Source of the DNA: Mytilisepta virgata
Lineage: Eukaryota; Mollusca; Bivalvia; Mytilida; Mytilidae
NCBI GenBank assembly: GCA_028015205.1
Contig: CM051521.1
Location: 124,380,614 to 124,444,613, forward strand
Direction: 5' to 3'
DNA length: 64,000 nucleotides
Shown: in pieces, positions 35,101 through 46,668 of the stretch
Layout: every line of letters starts with the position of its first letter
Numbering within the stretch: position 1 is the stretch's first letter
Made by a program: the position numbers and the translations under genes
The notes under the pieces: model-generated
What the model saw: the letters and a program-made list of their open reading frames with translations, nothing else
The model's database searches: none
What the model was told of the DNA's origin: nothing

Positions 35101-35442
35101 ATGGTTTCCATGATAGTGTCGGAGTGTCTAATGATTTATATGATAGTGTAGGAGTGTCTAATGATTTCCATGATAGTGTCGTAATGTCTAATGGTTTCTG
35201 TGATAGTGTAGGAGTGTCTAATGGTTTCCATGATAGTGTCGGAGTGTCTAATGGTTTCCATAATAATGTAGGAGTGTCTAATGGTTTCCATGATAATGTA
35301 GGAGTGTCTGATGATTTCCATGATAGTGTCGGAGTGTCTAATGGTTTCCACGATAGTGTCGGAGTGTCTAATGGTTTCCATGATAGTGTAGGAGTGTCTA
35401 ATGATTTCTATGATAGTGTAGGAGTGTCTAACGATTTCCATG
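32150..35442. repeat. 30-bp minisatellite, about 110 units
   Basis: Each unit is 'gtgtctaatgatttccatga' plus 'tagtgtcgga'. Unit variants differ at a few fixed positions (gat/ggt, agt/aat/att, tcg/tag, aat/tat). Because 30 is a multiple of three and the unit has no stop, one plus frame (VSNDFHDSVG per unit) and two minus frames (such as METIRHSDTI) stay open for hundreds of codons. Single-base deletions near 33075, 34888, 34912 and 35082 break the plus frame. Variant blocks recur in the same order at offsets of about 39 and 42 units, a higher-order structure. I see no promoter, splice site or homologous flanking coding, so I call it non-coding. Confidence 0.95.
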
Positions 35443-36807
35443 CATAATGATTTGAACGTTTTCATGTAGAACTACAGTGTTCAAATAATTAATCATTTGA
35501 AGACCAGCTTACCTTCTTAAAGCTGCTTCAGTTCAGTGTCGTCAGTCGCACATGATCACACTGTCCACTTGTGGTATTAGACACGGTGAATACATATCAT
35601 TAGGTACGAATACAGATCATTAGGTACAAGCTCTTCATATACACAGTTTTATGGTATGTTCAATTACGTGGTAACTGTCCAAAAACTTTATTGTTCTAAA
35701 CATTAACCGTAGGACCATTGAATGTAACTGACACATTAAAACGTACTATTATTTTTACGTATCTATTACTGTGTTTAACAAGTATATCGAAAAGGAGACC
35801 CAGCAAAAGTTCATCAACCCTAGAGTACAACAAGAGGTCATCGTACAGGCTTCAACACATGTAACATGTTTGTCTTGTTTTCATGTCGCACTTCAATAAA
35901 ATTTGTTTTTTCTACGCAGAATATAGGTTTGAATCAGACAGTGTATGTAAGATGGCCTACTTAGCGTCCGTCGACGGTAAACGTGAGCAAACTTTGGTGG
36001 AATGGTTCTTTTAAAAAAATGTCTGGACCTCTGACAAATTACGACCGTGGTTACTAAAATCAGAAAAATCTACTATGGTCGGCCGGTGGTCCTCTTTCAA
36101 ATTTGTTTCCAGGGGTTTGGACTTTTACCAATATAGAGTCAGTGCTACAAAATACAGACATAAAATCTGCCCATAATAGCTACCAATTATATGTTACTAA
36201 AACATAAACTGCATATCTAGACATAAAATACCGCCAAAAGAATATCGGAGTGTCAAAACAGTGGGAAAAGTCCACAAATTCGAAGTCCAAGGAAGACAAA
36301 GTCAGGAGAACGGAACACAGCAAACAAACATCACAAGAATACATGTATAACTGAAAGAATAAAAACGTATAATAAAAAAAAAAAAAAATAGAACAAGATA
36401 GCATGGAAACTTAAGCACTAGCAACGTGAACTCCCATTAAAAACCGGGAGTGACATTAGGTGTTCAGGAAGGGTAAGCATGTCCTGCTCCGTTATCACGA
36501 ATTGATTGGCCGATACGAAGGTTTCTATCTCGCAGATGAGATTATACATCTTCTGTTTGATTTGATTTTTTACCGGATTTGACACTTCACCGGATGTCAC
36601 TCACTTGCATTATTACGGGTGTCATCAACGGAGCTTGACATACTTACCCCTCTATATTTGGGTTTTGTGCTGTTTCTTTTTACTATATTTTTGTAGTATT
36701 TGTTTGTGTACGTGTTAATGTGCCACGACTTCGCCTAAAAAATAAAGTTATGTCTTACAGACGTTCTTGCCCCACTGTCTTTTCACTTAGGTATTCTTTT
36801 GCCGAGA
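35443..36807. other. No gene confidently seen
   Basis: Contains a possible worn family A fragment (35960-36120, 'aaactttggtggaatggttc'), a poly-A run at 36374-36389, and a 60-codon minus-strand frame (36600-36418, QKMYNLICEIETF...) whose composition looks protein-like but which I cannot place. Confidence 0.35.
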
Positions 36808-36822
36808 TTTATAACCGTTAGA

Positions 36823-37109
36823 TGGATGGATGGGTGGATGGATGGATGAATTGTTTAACGTCCAGTGGCTGTTGGACCCGGATTTTTAATGTCCTAGCTC
36901 ACGGGGTAACTGTCCGCAGGAAGACATATCACCCCACTCGGACACATTAAGCCGACCATTATATCTTTGGTCTTGCTCCTAGATGCCGCGTGCTTGGTGG
37001 AGAAGCAACAAATACCAGTTTTAATGTCTTTGGTGAGACCCGGCCGGGGATGAAACCCGCAACCTTCCGCACTCGAGGCGAGCTCGCTACCACGAGACTA
37101 CCGAGGCGG
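36823..37109 (-). mobile_element. tRNA-derived SINE with 15-bp target-site duplication
   Basis: Minus-strand 5' end 'ccgcctcggtagtctcgtgg' has an A box, and 'gaaggttgcgggtttcatcc' a B-box-like segment. The 3' tail is a (tcca)n repeat. A perfect 15-bp duplication, 'tttataaccgttaga', flanks it at 36808-36822 and 37110-37124. This family differs from the SINE at 21132-21400. The perfect duplication indicates a young insertion. Confidence 0.88.
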
Positions 37110-37628
37110 TTTATAACCGTTAGAATATATGTTTCTGTAACTCCGTTGTGCCATTTTTGGGATTCGGTTTTGATTGAAGAAGAACCGAATCCCTAATCTG
37201 TAAAAAATAAATCTAAGATATATTAAATTGATTTTTATGTGATGAAATTAAACAACATTGTACGAGTTAAAATTAGACGTATGAAAAAGGGTCAGTATGT
37301 GACGGTAAATGTGGTAGGCTGTATCTTGACAAATTGTTAAGTTTGTAGTTTACACATGGTTAAGTGAAGCATAAACAAGGTGAATGTTTCCTGGGTTCAA
37401 ATAGTTTTCCAACCAGGAAGTAGATGAAATTTATATCAACATTGCGGTAACAAGCATGTGCTGAATGAAGTTTTGAATTACATGGGAATAACACCAGGAA
37501 CATTAGTAAGTATAAAATGTAGAGCTCAGCGTGATTAAAACTGACAGCTGGATAAAGACATTCTGGTGAGACTTAAATTTATCGAAAAATATACAATTGC
37601 TGTTCTCCGGAAAAATTGACATACCAAG

Positions 37629-37747
37629 TTAAGGCCAATAAAACTATATATGCGTTTTGGGTTTCACTACGGCGACACTTCCTTACCTACCATAATTTTT
37701 ATAAACAAGAAACCCAAAACATACACGTATATTTTTATTTGGTCTAA
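37629..37747. mobile_element. 119-bp MITE with about 36-bp inverted ends
   Basis: 'ttaaggccaataaaactata' plus 'tatgcgttttgggttt' on the left faces 'aaacccaaaacatacacgta' plus 'tatttttatttggtctaa' on the right, with a spacer of about 45 bp. No coding capacity. The end motif resembles the elements at 51602 and 56004. Confidence 0.8.
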
Positions 37748-38830
37748 TTGGTCACTTAGTTTGTAAAGGGAGAGTACCTATGGGATAGTACTTTATTACT
37801 CGTGACTCTCATAGCATGTGAGGGGGAGGTGGGTTGTAGACGGAAGGGGCATTCTTATATCTAGGGGTCATATTATGACAAAATCTGATGAAATCGTTGG
37901 TTCTACGAAAGATACCTTAAACTTAAACCACTTATTACGACATTTAAACTGTCGTTTCCTCTAGCTAATAAGAGTTCATCGATATTTTTCATATCAAATC
38001 AGTTTACCCCTCTCAATGAAACTTGAAATAAATATATTTAAATATTTCAGGTAGATCCACGTATTATCAACAAATAGCTTATTATCACAGAAAATTATTC
38101 ATTGAATTTTTTAATCATGATTTTGCTATTTTAAACGATTGTTCTGATGATATATTGATATGTAACTGTTTATGACCTTAGTGGAAGTGTGACTGGAAAT
38201 AGAATCTTCAGGGAAAATTCCAATCCGCCCAAACAATTTTTTTTAAAAAAAATATTATGTCCCGTAGGTTGTTTCAATATTTGTATGGGCGTTAATGTTT
38301 GACCGTATAAACATCTTTAATCTATTTTTTATTAGTAATTAAACTTCAAAAGATATAAAATTGATGGTGAAATGCGGTGAGATGACTTATATCCTGTTTC
38401 ATATCTGTTACTTAGCCAATAACATTACTAGAAATAGACGTTTTGGCAAAAAATACTTAAAAATCATTTCTTCTGAAAAAATGGACCATCTTTTATGTAC
38501 TGGTCCTTAGGAGACCCATTATTAAAATTGTACATTGCTTTTCAAGACCTGTGTATTTGTTATGCACATTGACAAAAATTGAGTAATTAAACAATCAACT
38601 GAAACCAAAGAATGTTTTCCTAATTAGTCCCTTAATTATTTCCGAATGTCATATTTTTTTGTTGGTGGCCAAGTGTGACTTGCACAAAGGTTCCATGTCC
38701 ATCAAGCCACAAATTTCAAATTATGTACCAATAACCGTTGGCCTCCATTGCATGGTTCATTCCTTGGTCAGTTTAATTTCAATTTGTATGATTGGACCAT
38801 TTTCTCTAACTTAGTGTGTAAATGAACAAT

Positions 38831-40524
38831 ATGATTAAGTAGATCGTAAGGTGTGTATTATTGATTGAGTAGATTGTAAGATGTGTATTATTGATTGAGT
38901 ACATTGTCAGATATGTATTATTGAGTAGATTACCAGGTATGTATTATTGATTGAATAGTTTGGAAGGTGTGAATTATTGATTGAGTCAATTGTAAGATAT
39001 GTATTATTAATTGAGTAGATTGTAAGGTGTGTATTATTGATTGAGTACATTGTAAGATATGTATTATTGAGTAGATTATCAGGTTTGTATTATTGATTGA
39101 GTACATTGTAAGATATGTATTATTGAGTAGATTACCAGGTATGTATTATTAATTGAGTAGATTGTAAGATGTGTATTATTGATTGAGTGGATTGTAAGAT
39201 ATGTATTATTAATTGAGTAGATTTTAAGATGTGTATTATTGATTGAGTACATTGTCAGATATGTATTATTGAGTAGATTACCAGGTTTGTATTATTGAGT
39301 AGATTACCAGGTATGTATTATTGATTGAATAGTTTGGAAGGTGTGAATTATTGATTGAGTGGATTGTAAGATATGTATTATTAATTGAGTAGATTGTAAG
39401 GTGTGTATTATTGATTGAGTACATTGTAAGATATGTATTATTGAGTAGATTATCAGGTTTGTATTATTGAGTAGATTACCAGGTATGTATTATTGATTGA
39501 ATAGTTTGGAAGGTGTGTATTATTGATTGAGTGGATTGTAAGATATGTATTATTAATTGAGTAGATTGTAAGGTGTGTATTATTGATTGAGTACATTGTA
39601 AGATATGTATTATTGAGTAGATTATCAGGTTTGTATTATTGAGTAGATTACCAGGTATGTATTATTGATTGAATAGTTTGGAAGATGTGTATTATTGATT
39701 GAGTGGATTGTAAGATATGTATTATTAATTGAGTAGATTGTAAGGTGTGTATTATTGATTGAGTACATTGTAAGATATGTATTATTGAGTAGATTATCAG
39801 GTTTGTATTATTGATTGAGTAGATTGTAAGATGTGTATTATTGATTGAGTGGATTGTAAGATATGTATTATTAATTGAGTAGATTTTAAGATGTGTATTA
39901 TTGATTGAGTGGATTGTAAGATATGTATTTTTAATTGAGTAAGGGGCCTCGGTGGCCGAGTGGTCTAGGTAGTTCATCATGACTACTAATGATCACTAGC
40001 CTGTCAACGCTGAGGTTGTGAGTTCGAATCTGACCTGTGGCGGGGTGTGTTCGACTCAGATCTTAATTGACAAGGATTGCCAATTTTCATACCGAAGGTT
40101 GGTGGTTCTCTCCGGGTACTCCGGCTTCCTCCACCAATAAAAACTGGCCGCGAGTAGATTGTAAGTTGTATATTATTGAGTAGTCTATTATGTGTGTATT
40201 GATTGAATAGATTATAAGGTGATTATTATTGATTGAGTAGATTGTAAGGTGCATCTTATTGATTGAGTAGATTGTAAGGTATTCATATTGATTGTGTAGA
40301 TTTTAAGGGGTGTATTATTGATTGAAAAAATTATAAGGTGTGTATTATTGATTGGGTAGATTGCAATTGTGTATTATTGATTGAGTAGATTGTAAGGTGT
40401 GTTTTATTGATTGATTAGATTGTAAGGTGTGTATTATTGATTGAGTAGATTGTAAGATGTGTATTATTGATTGAGTAGATTGTAAGGTGTGTTTAATTGA
40501 TTGAATAGATTGTAATGTGTGTAT
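38831..40524. repeat. 24/30-bp minisatellite with 172-bp higher-order repeat
   Basis: Basic units 'gtattattgattgagtagat' plus 'tgtaaggtgt' (30 bp) alternate with shorter units containing 'gagtagattaccaggt'. The marker 'gaatagtttgg' recurs at 39327, 39499 and 39671, exactly 172 bp apart. A SINE interrupts the array at 39942-40151. Confidence 0.92.
39942..40151 (+). mobile_element. tRNA-derived SINE inside the minisatellite
   Basis: Same family as 21132-21400 but on the plus strand: 'ggggcctcggtggccgagtg' (A box) and 'gtgagttcgaatctgacctg' (B box). It is truncated at the 3' end after 'aaactggccgc'. The pentamer 'gagta' flanks both sides (39937-39941 and 40152-40156), but this motif is also part of the array unit. 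Confidence 0.85.
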
Positions 40525-40875
40525 CCATGTCTGACACGTGTATTCGACAAATTTTTCATTATCCACTGTCAGATTATAGCAGACAAGACATCCTTATTAA
40601 AAATTTATATGTTCATACTTTTATGTACTGAGATATCTAATGCCCTTCATTAGCTGTATCTCATTAGCTTTTCTTGGTATCTTCCTTGAAACAGAGATAG
40701 TCTATGTTATAAAGTAGGATTTATATATATAACATATATATATCAGTTACAGTTCTAAATAAGATATTGTATAAAGTTTCTTTTAAACAAATCAAACATA
40801 CAATTTATAAGATTTATCATGAAAATATAGTACATGTACAAGATATATAAGGAAATTGATGGGATATCTCATTAA

Positions 40876-40990
40876 GGATAGCAGAAGAAGAAGAAGAAGA
40901 TGATGATTTTATTTCCAATTAAAGGGCCCATATGGGCACATTTGACAATACAAACAATCATCATTAGAAAAAACATACATGTACAACACA
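40876..40990 (-). repeat. LINE 3' end with (gaa)/(gat) tail, minus strand
   Basis: 'gatgattttatttccaatta' and 'aagggcccatatgggcac' read in reverse as a LINE terminus (ggccctttaattggaaataaa) with a simple-repeat tail. This is the same end as at 4240-4288. Confidence 0.6.
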
Positions 40991-41105
40991 TAACATTATA
41001 TCCTAAATTATAAATCATTAATAAAGAAGCCTGTCATATTGGGATCATGCTCATCCTTTCATAAAAGGCAGATATTTTGTTGTGTTATTTTTTTGTGCAG
41101 AACCT

Positions 41106-42380
41106 TTTTAGCTCATCTGGCCTTAAAGGCCATTTGAGCTTTTGCCATCACTTGGCATCTGTCATTGTCCATCGTAAACTTTCCTTTTAAAGATCTTCTC
41201 CTCTGAAACAACTGGGCCATTGGGATCAAACTTCGGTGGAGTGATCCTTTGATGGCCCCCTTCCAAAATTGTGTCTGGCGCCCCCAACTTCAGAAATGTG
41301 CCTGGACAATCAACCAAGATGGCCGCCGTAGCCTATCTTAGTTTAACATAGGACCCTATGGGAAAATTCATTAAAAATCTTCTTGTCTGAAACCAGTGAG
41401 CCAATTGGAACCAAACTTGACCGAAATGGTTCAATGGTTGTCCTCTTTCAGAATTTTGTCCGATGACCTGGATTGTCAACAAAGATGGCAGCCACAGCTG
41501 AACTTAGTTTAACTAAGGACACTATGGAAAAAATCATTAAGATCTTCTTATCTGAAACAAATGAGCCAATTGGAACAAGACTTGGCAGTAATGGTCCTTA
41601 GATGGTGCTCTTTCAGAATTGTGTCCGGACTGTCAACCAAGAAGACCCCCACAGCCAAACTTAGTTTAACATATGACCCTATGGGTAAATCCATTAAAAA
41701 ATCTTGTCTGAAACAACTTAGCCAATTGAAACCAAACTTGACAGAAATGGTTCATAGGTCGTCTTCTTTCAGAATTATGTCCGATGACCTGGGCTGTGAA
41801 CCAAGATGGCCACCGAAGCCAAACTTAGTTTAACATAGGACCCTATGGGAAATTTACTTAAAGATCTTCTCGTCTGAAACCACTTGGCCAATTGGAACAA
41901 CACTTAGCAGCAATGGACCTTAGGTGGTCCTCTTTCATTGTAACTGAAACCACTTGGCCAATTGGAACAAAAGTTAGCAGTAATTGTCATTTGGTGGTCC
42001 TCTTTCAGAATTGTATCTGATGGCCCCGCCAACCATCCAAAATGGTTGCCAGAGCCAAACATTGTTAAACATAGTTCCCTTTGCGAAATTTACTTAAAAA
42101 TTTTCTTGTCTAAAACCACTGGGCCAATTGGAAAAAAAACGTGGCAGCAATGGTCCTTAGTTGGCCCTCTTTCAGAATTATACTTATGAGCCAACCTGTC
42201 ATCTAAGATGGTTGCTAGAGCCGAACAGTGTTTAACGTACAACCTAATTGGAAAAATGACTGAAAGATCTTTTTTTTGAAACCAGTGAGCCAGTTGGAAC
42301 TTGACAGCAATGTTTCAGGCTGCCAGTCAAGATGGACATAGTCCAAGTGAGTGATACAGGCTCCTGGGAGCCTCTAGTTC
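41106..42380 (+). repeat. Dispersed repeat family A with tandem core
   Basis: The 5' hairpin 'gctcatctggccttaaaggc' is followed by about seven degenerate units of 140-170 bp. Each has 'atcttctygtctgaaaccac', 'ccaattggaaccaaactt' and 'aagatggccgcc...'. The end is the hairpin 'ggctcctgggagcct' plus ctagttc. Confidence 0.85.
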
Positions 42381-42516
42381 TATATAGATATGAGTATTTT
42401 GTCGGTTTCACATTAGGGTTAATATGTGCTGTCAACAACATCTTACTTAGGATATGTATTAAATTTTTTTATATGACAGGCTAACAGTTTTGTTTGTTTA
42501 TATTAAACTTTCCATT

Positions 42517-44375
42517 TTTGTGTCGCCTGCGATAAAAGTCATGAAGGCGAGATATACTTTGCACATATAATACCTACAATTAAGATTTATGGTCCACAGA
42601 TAGTTCATCGTATAAGGTTTGCTGCAGTATACTTGTCTTGTGACCTTGATCTCATTTTCATGGCTCACTGACTTCATAAACATAAATGTGAAATCTGTGT
42701 TCAAGTTTCGTGGTTAAATCCAACTGTAATACCTAGGCCAACCATATTTGGTCTATGGATAGTCCTTAGTGGGTACATGCCAGTCTGACACCTGGCTTGG
42801 GACCTTGACCTCATTTTCATGCTTGAATGACTTTGTCACATTTCCGTGGTAAAGTCCATTTCTCAACAACTAGTAAACCTAGACCCACCATATTTGGTCA
42901 ATAGATAGTACTTTGTGGGTACATGTCAGTCTGACATGCCTTTTGACCTTGACCTCAATTTCATGCTTGCGTGACCTGTGTCACATTTTCACAATTAAGT
43001 CCATTTCCCTGAAACTGTAATACCTAGACCCACCTTACTTGGTCTATTGATAGTTCTTGGTGGGTACATGCCAGTCTGACACTTGTCTCTGGACCTTGAC
43101 CTCAATTTCATGGTTGAGTGACTTTCATCCAAGTTTCTTGATTAAGTTTATTTTTCATCAACTGTAATACCTAGACCCACCATATTTGGTCTTTTGATAG
43201 TTCTTGGTGGGTATATGCCAGTATGACACTTTTTTCTTGACCTTGACCTTAAATTCATGGTTGACTGACTTTCATCCAAGTTTCTTGATTAAGTCAATTT
43301 TTCAGCAACTGCAATACCTAGACCCACTATATTTGGTGTACAGATAGTTCTTAATGGGTACATGCAAGTCTGACACCTATCTCTGGACTTTGACCTCAAT
43401 TTCATGCTTGAGTGACTTTGTAACATTGAGATTAGGTCAATTTTTTAGAAACTTTAATGCCTAGACCCACCATATTTGGACAATAGATAGTTCTTAGTGG
43501 ACACATGCCAGTCTGACACCTGTCTCTGGACCCTGACCTCAATTTCAGGCTTGAGTGACTTGTGTTACATTTTTTAGATTAAGTGCATTTCTCAGCAACT
43601 GTATTACATAGGCCCATCATATTTGGTCTGTAGGTAGTTCTTAGTGGATACATGCCAGTCTAACACCTGTCAGCTGAACATTGACCTGAATTTCATGCTC
43701 GAGTGACTAATATACATTTTCATGATTTAATCTATTTCTCAGCTACTGTACTACATTTGTAACGAGACCCACAGTATTTGGTTGATAGAAGTTCTTTAAG
43801 TAGGTAAATACCACTTAACATCTGACACCTTACCTTTGACCTCTATTTCATGCTTGACTGACTTGATTCATGTTTTGTGATAATATCCATTTCTCAGCAA
43901 CTGCAATACATAGACCAAAAATATTTGGTCAATAAATAGTGCTTGATGGATACATGGCTGTCTGAGACCTTGACTTGAATTTCAGACTTGAGTCACATTT
44001 TCATGATTTTTTAAGTCCATTTTTCTGTAGCTGTAATACCTATTTCCAAATTGACCTCAGTTTTAGGCTTGAGTGACTCTTGTCCCATGTTTACAAATAA
44101 GTCCATTTTTCAACAAATGTTATAAATGCATTATATGCAGACCCTATAGATAGTTTTTGGTGGGTACATACAAGTCTTAAACCTGCCAGTTCGCCTTGGA
44201 CACAGTTTTAGGCTTGAATGACATGCCTGAGATTTTTCAGACAAATTGTCGCCTGACCATTACTATTTCTTTTAACACATTTTCCTTTGACTTGCAATGT
44301 CGGGTATCAGATAATCATTATTTTGTGTCCATGTTCATACTGAGGAGAGACATGTAGTGTGTCCACTCTTGTTAT
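42517..44375 (+). repeat. Dispersed repeat family B, long copy
   Basis: Starts with a hairpin (tcgcct...aggcga) in 'gtgtcgcctgcgataaaagt'. About ten units of 145 bp follow, marked by 'catgccagtctgacacctg' and 'agacccaccatatttggtc'. It ends 'gtgtccactcttgtt', the same terminus as 11695-12291. Confidence 0.85.
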
Positions 44376-45118
44376 ACCTAACTACAGAAATCCATATGCA
44401 TTGTTTGACATTTGGTCCACTGGGCCAATTGAAACCAACTTGGCAGCAGTGTTTCTAAATGTTTAAGTTGATAAAGTTTATAAGCTATGAATTCTGGCCA
44501 GATTTTGGATAGTATTCAAGTATCCACCAGGAATGTAATTCCTTTGATGTACTTTCCCCCCAGTTATTCCAGGTAATTTTTTCTTTAACTGATAGTTTAT
44601 TGTTTTGATATTTGATGTAATAAACCAATGAAATATAATTTATGAATGATTGTTGAATGTAATTTAAAATCCACAAAGTAAGTTGTATTATTTGTTTGAT
44701 TTATATGCTGTCAGACCGAAGGGTCTGTGTTGTCAGTCAGTTTTGAAATATCAGGAGAAATAAAATATTATCTTAGTTTTAAATACATTTATTACATTGA
44801 GTGTGGTGAATTACCGGGATTTCCGAGTTAAATAAAATCTGATAATTCACCCAGTGAAATCGAAAGTCATATTTCACTCTAGGAAGTGAGGTAACAATAG
44901 CCGTCGCCAATGACGTTGCTATATAAAGGTTGACGCGTAGTCATATAAAAACATAATCCATTGTATTTTCTCGTCAAATCTTCTGAATAAATGGAATATT
45001 TCAATGTAATAAACAGAATAACTAATTTAGTTATACTATAAGTATTATGAATTTGAGATAAAAAGAATCGTTTGTATATATTTATGTCTGTTTCTGAAGT
45101 AATGTGATTTGGGAATGA

Positions 45119-46668
45119 CTAAATAGAGTCTGGTAGAGTCTGGCGGCAAAATATTAGAATATATAGATATTTGATAATATTTTCTTGCCGTATTAGTATC
45201 ATTATAACATTATTTCATCAATTTAATAAAAATTTGTCATAATTTATGGTTTGTTGCTTGTATTTAGGAACATTTAAGTTTTTAGTAACATTCCGACTAA
45301 CAAATTTTCTATTTTAAGTAACAATTAGGTTTGCTGAAAAACTTCCCTATTATTTTGGCTTTTTCTTCCTCCCCTTGACCGATGTGAAAGACTAAGCTGG
45401 AGTATTCCTATTTTTCCAAGTATTTTTATAATGTTTTGGCCACATTATTTTTGCCCTACCTAACTGCTGTATATATTATTATATATAAGCTGAACTATTC
45501 AAATTTGTTCTCATTAATTTGGCTTGTTCTTCCTCCGCTTGACGGATGTGACAGGCTAAGCTGGAGTATTGAAATTTCCCCCATATTTTCAAAATGTTTT
45601 GGCCACTTCATTTTTCCTGCGCCTGACTGCTGTATATATTATTTATTATGAACTGAATTATTCAAATATCTTCCTATTATTTTGATCTTTTCTTCCTCTG
45701 CTTGACGGATGTGACAGACTAAGCTGGAGTATTCCAATTTTTCCCTGATTTAAAAAAGAAAAGTTTTTAGTCACTTGATTCTTTTTCCTTCGCCTGACCA
45801 CTGTATATATTTTTATTTATTTCAATTACCTGTTGTGTATATACTTAAAGTTATTTCTTTTATCCTTCTCTATTGTTTAATTTATTGATATGCATCTTTC
45901 ATGTTTTTATTTTTTTTTACTGTTTATTCTTTTCATTTTTTTCTCCCAGAAAACATTTATCTAAAATGTTTAATTCATACTGAAATATTTTATAGAGTCA
46001 GTTCAAAATTCAATTTAAAAAAATGGACCCAGAAGTAAAATCACGTCTACGTCGTTGGGTCTGGTAACATATTGTGTTATGAATATGGCGGAGAGTTCTA
46101 CATTGTTCCGGATTTGTTCTGAAATTAGTCCTTACATATTAATGGCAATGTTGTTTACATCGACTTCAAACTATATTTCAGTCCAAAAAGACAGAAATCA
46201 ATTTAATAAATATTGAAACAGTTGCCATTTATCTTGAAATAGTTAAGATAATGAATTAAAATAATTATATTCCCCTTATTTTCATGTTAAATATAGTATT
46301 TTCCTACCAGACTTTGTGTCCAACATGACAGCGAGACACAATGTTCGTCAGTATTCCAAAATATGAATAAAAAACCAATATTTGATATATATTTTTATTA
46401 AAATGGTAATATAAAACAAAAAATGGAAGAAAATATTGACATACTTGTATATAATCTGATATTTTTTTTTACCAGATTCCCTCTGCCAATACAGTAAACG
46501 AAGATGTTTGCCGATCTTCCAAAATACGACCAACAAACCATAAATTATGATACATTTTTATTAAATTGATGAAATAATGTTATAAAAACATAAATATAAC
46601 AAGAAAATATTATCAAACATGTATATATTCTTATATTTAATCACCAGACTCTATTTAGAGGTGCCGAT
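45119..46668. mobile_element. Fold-back element with long inverted ends and internal tandem repeat
   Basis: The left end (45119-45265), starting 'ctaaatagagtctgg' and containing 'ttatttcatcaatttaataa', is mirrored on the right (about 46515-46668) with about 80% identity over 150 bp. A second, weaker copy of the right arm lies at about 46370-46500. Inside, three tandem units of about 160-164 bp (starting near 45345, 45510 and 45670) share 'cttgacggatgtgac' and 'ctaagctggagtatt'. No transposase ORF is present. Confidence 0.75.

Noticed and set aside
32044..35447. Long plus-strand frames (346, 611 and 117 codons) and minus-strand frames (up to 360) as genes for a repeat protein
   Set aside because: They follow from a 30-bp stop-free unit, the unit variants are mostly residue-changing, single-base deletions shift the frame, the first frame starts at a non-ATG codon, and both strands are open at once.
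36418..36600. Minus-strand 60-codon frame (GEVSNPVKNQIKQKMYNLIC...)
   Set aside because: Protein-like composition, but no recognisable family, no supporting exon structure and no second copy in the window.
18150..40060. Functional tRNA genes at 18150-18245, 21370-21400 and 39942-40040
   Set aside because: A and B boxes are present, but the stems do not pair and two of the sites run into SINE bodies with target-site duplications.
32150..40524. CRISPR-like arrays
   Set aside because: Repeats are directly adjacent without unique spacers, and the genome is animal.
46079..46210. Possible first exon at 'gaatatggcggagagttc' (MNMAESSTLFRICSEI)
   Set aside because: It lies inside the fold-back element at 45119-46668, has no clear donor, and shows no family similarity.
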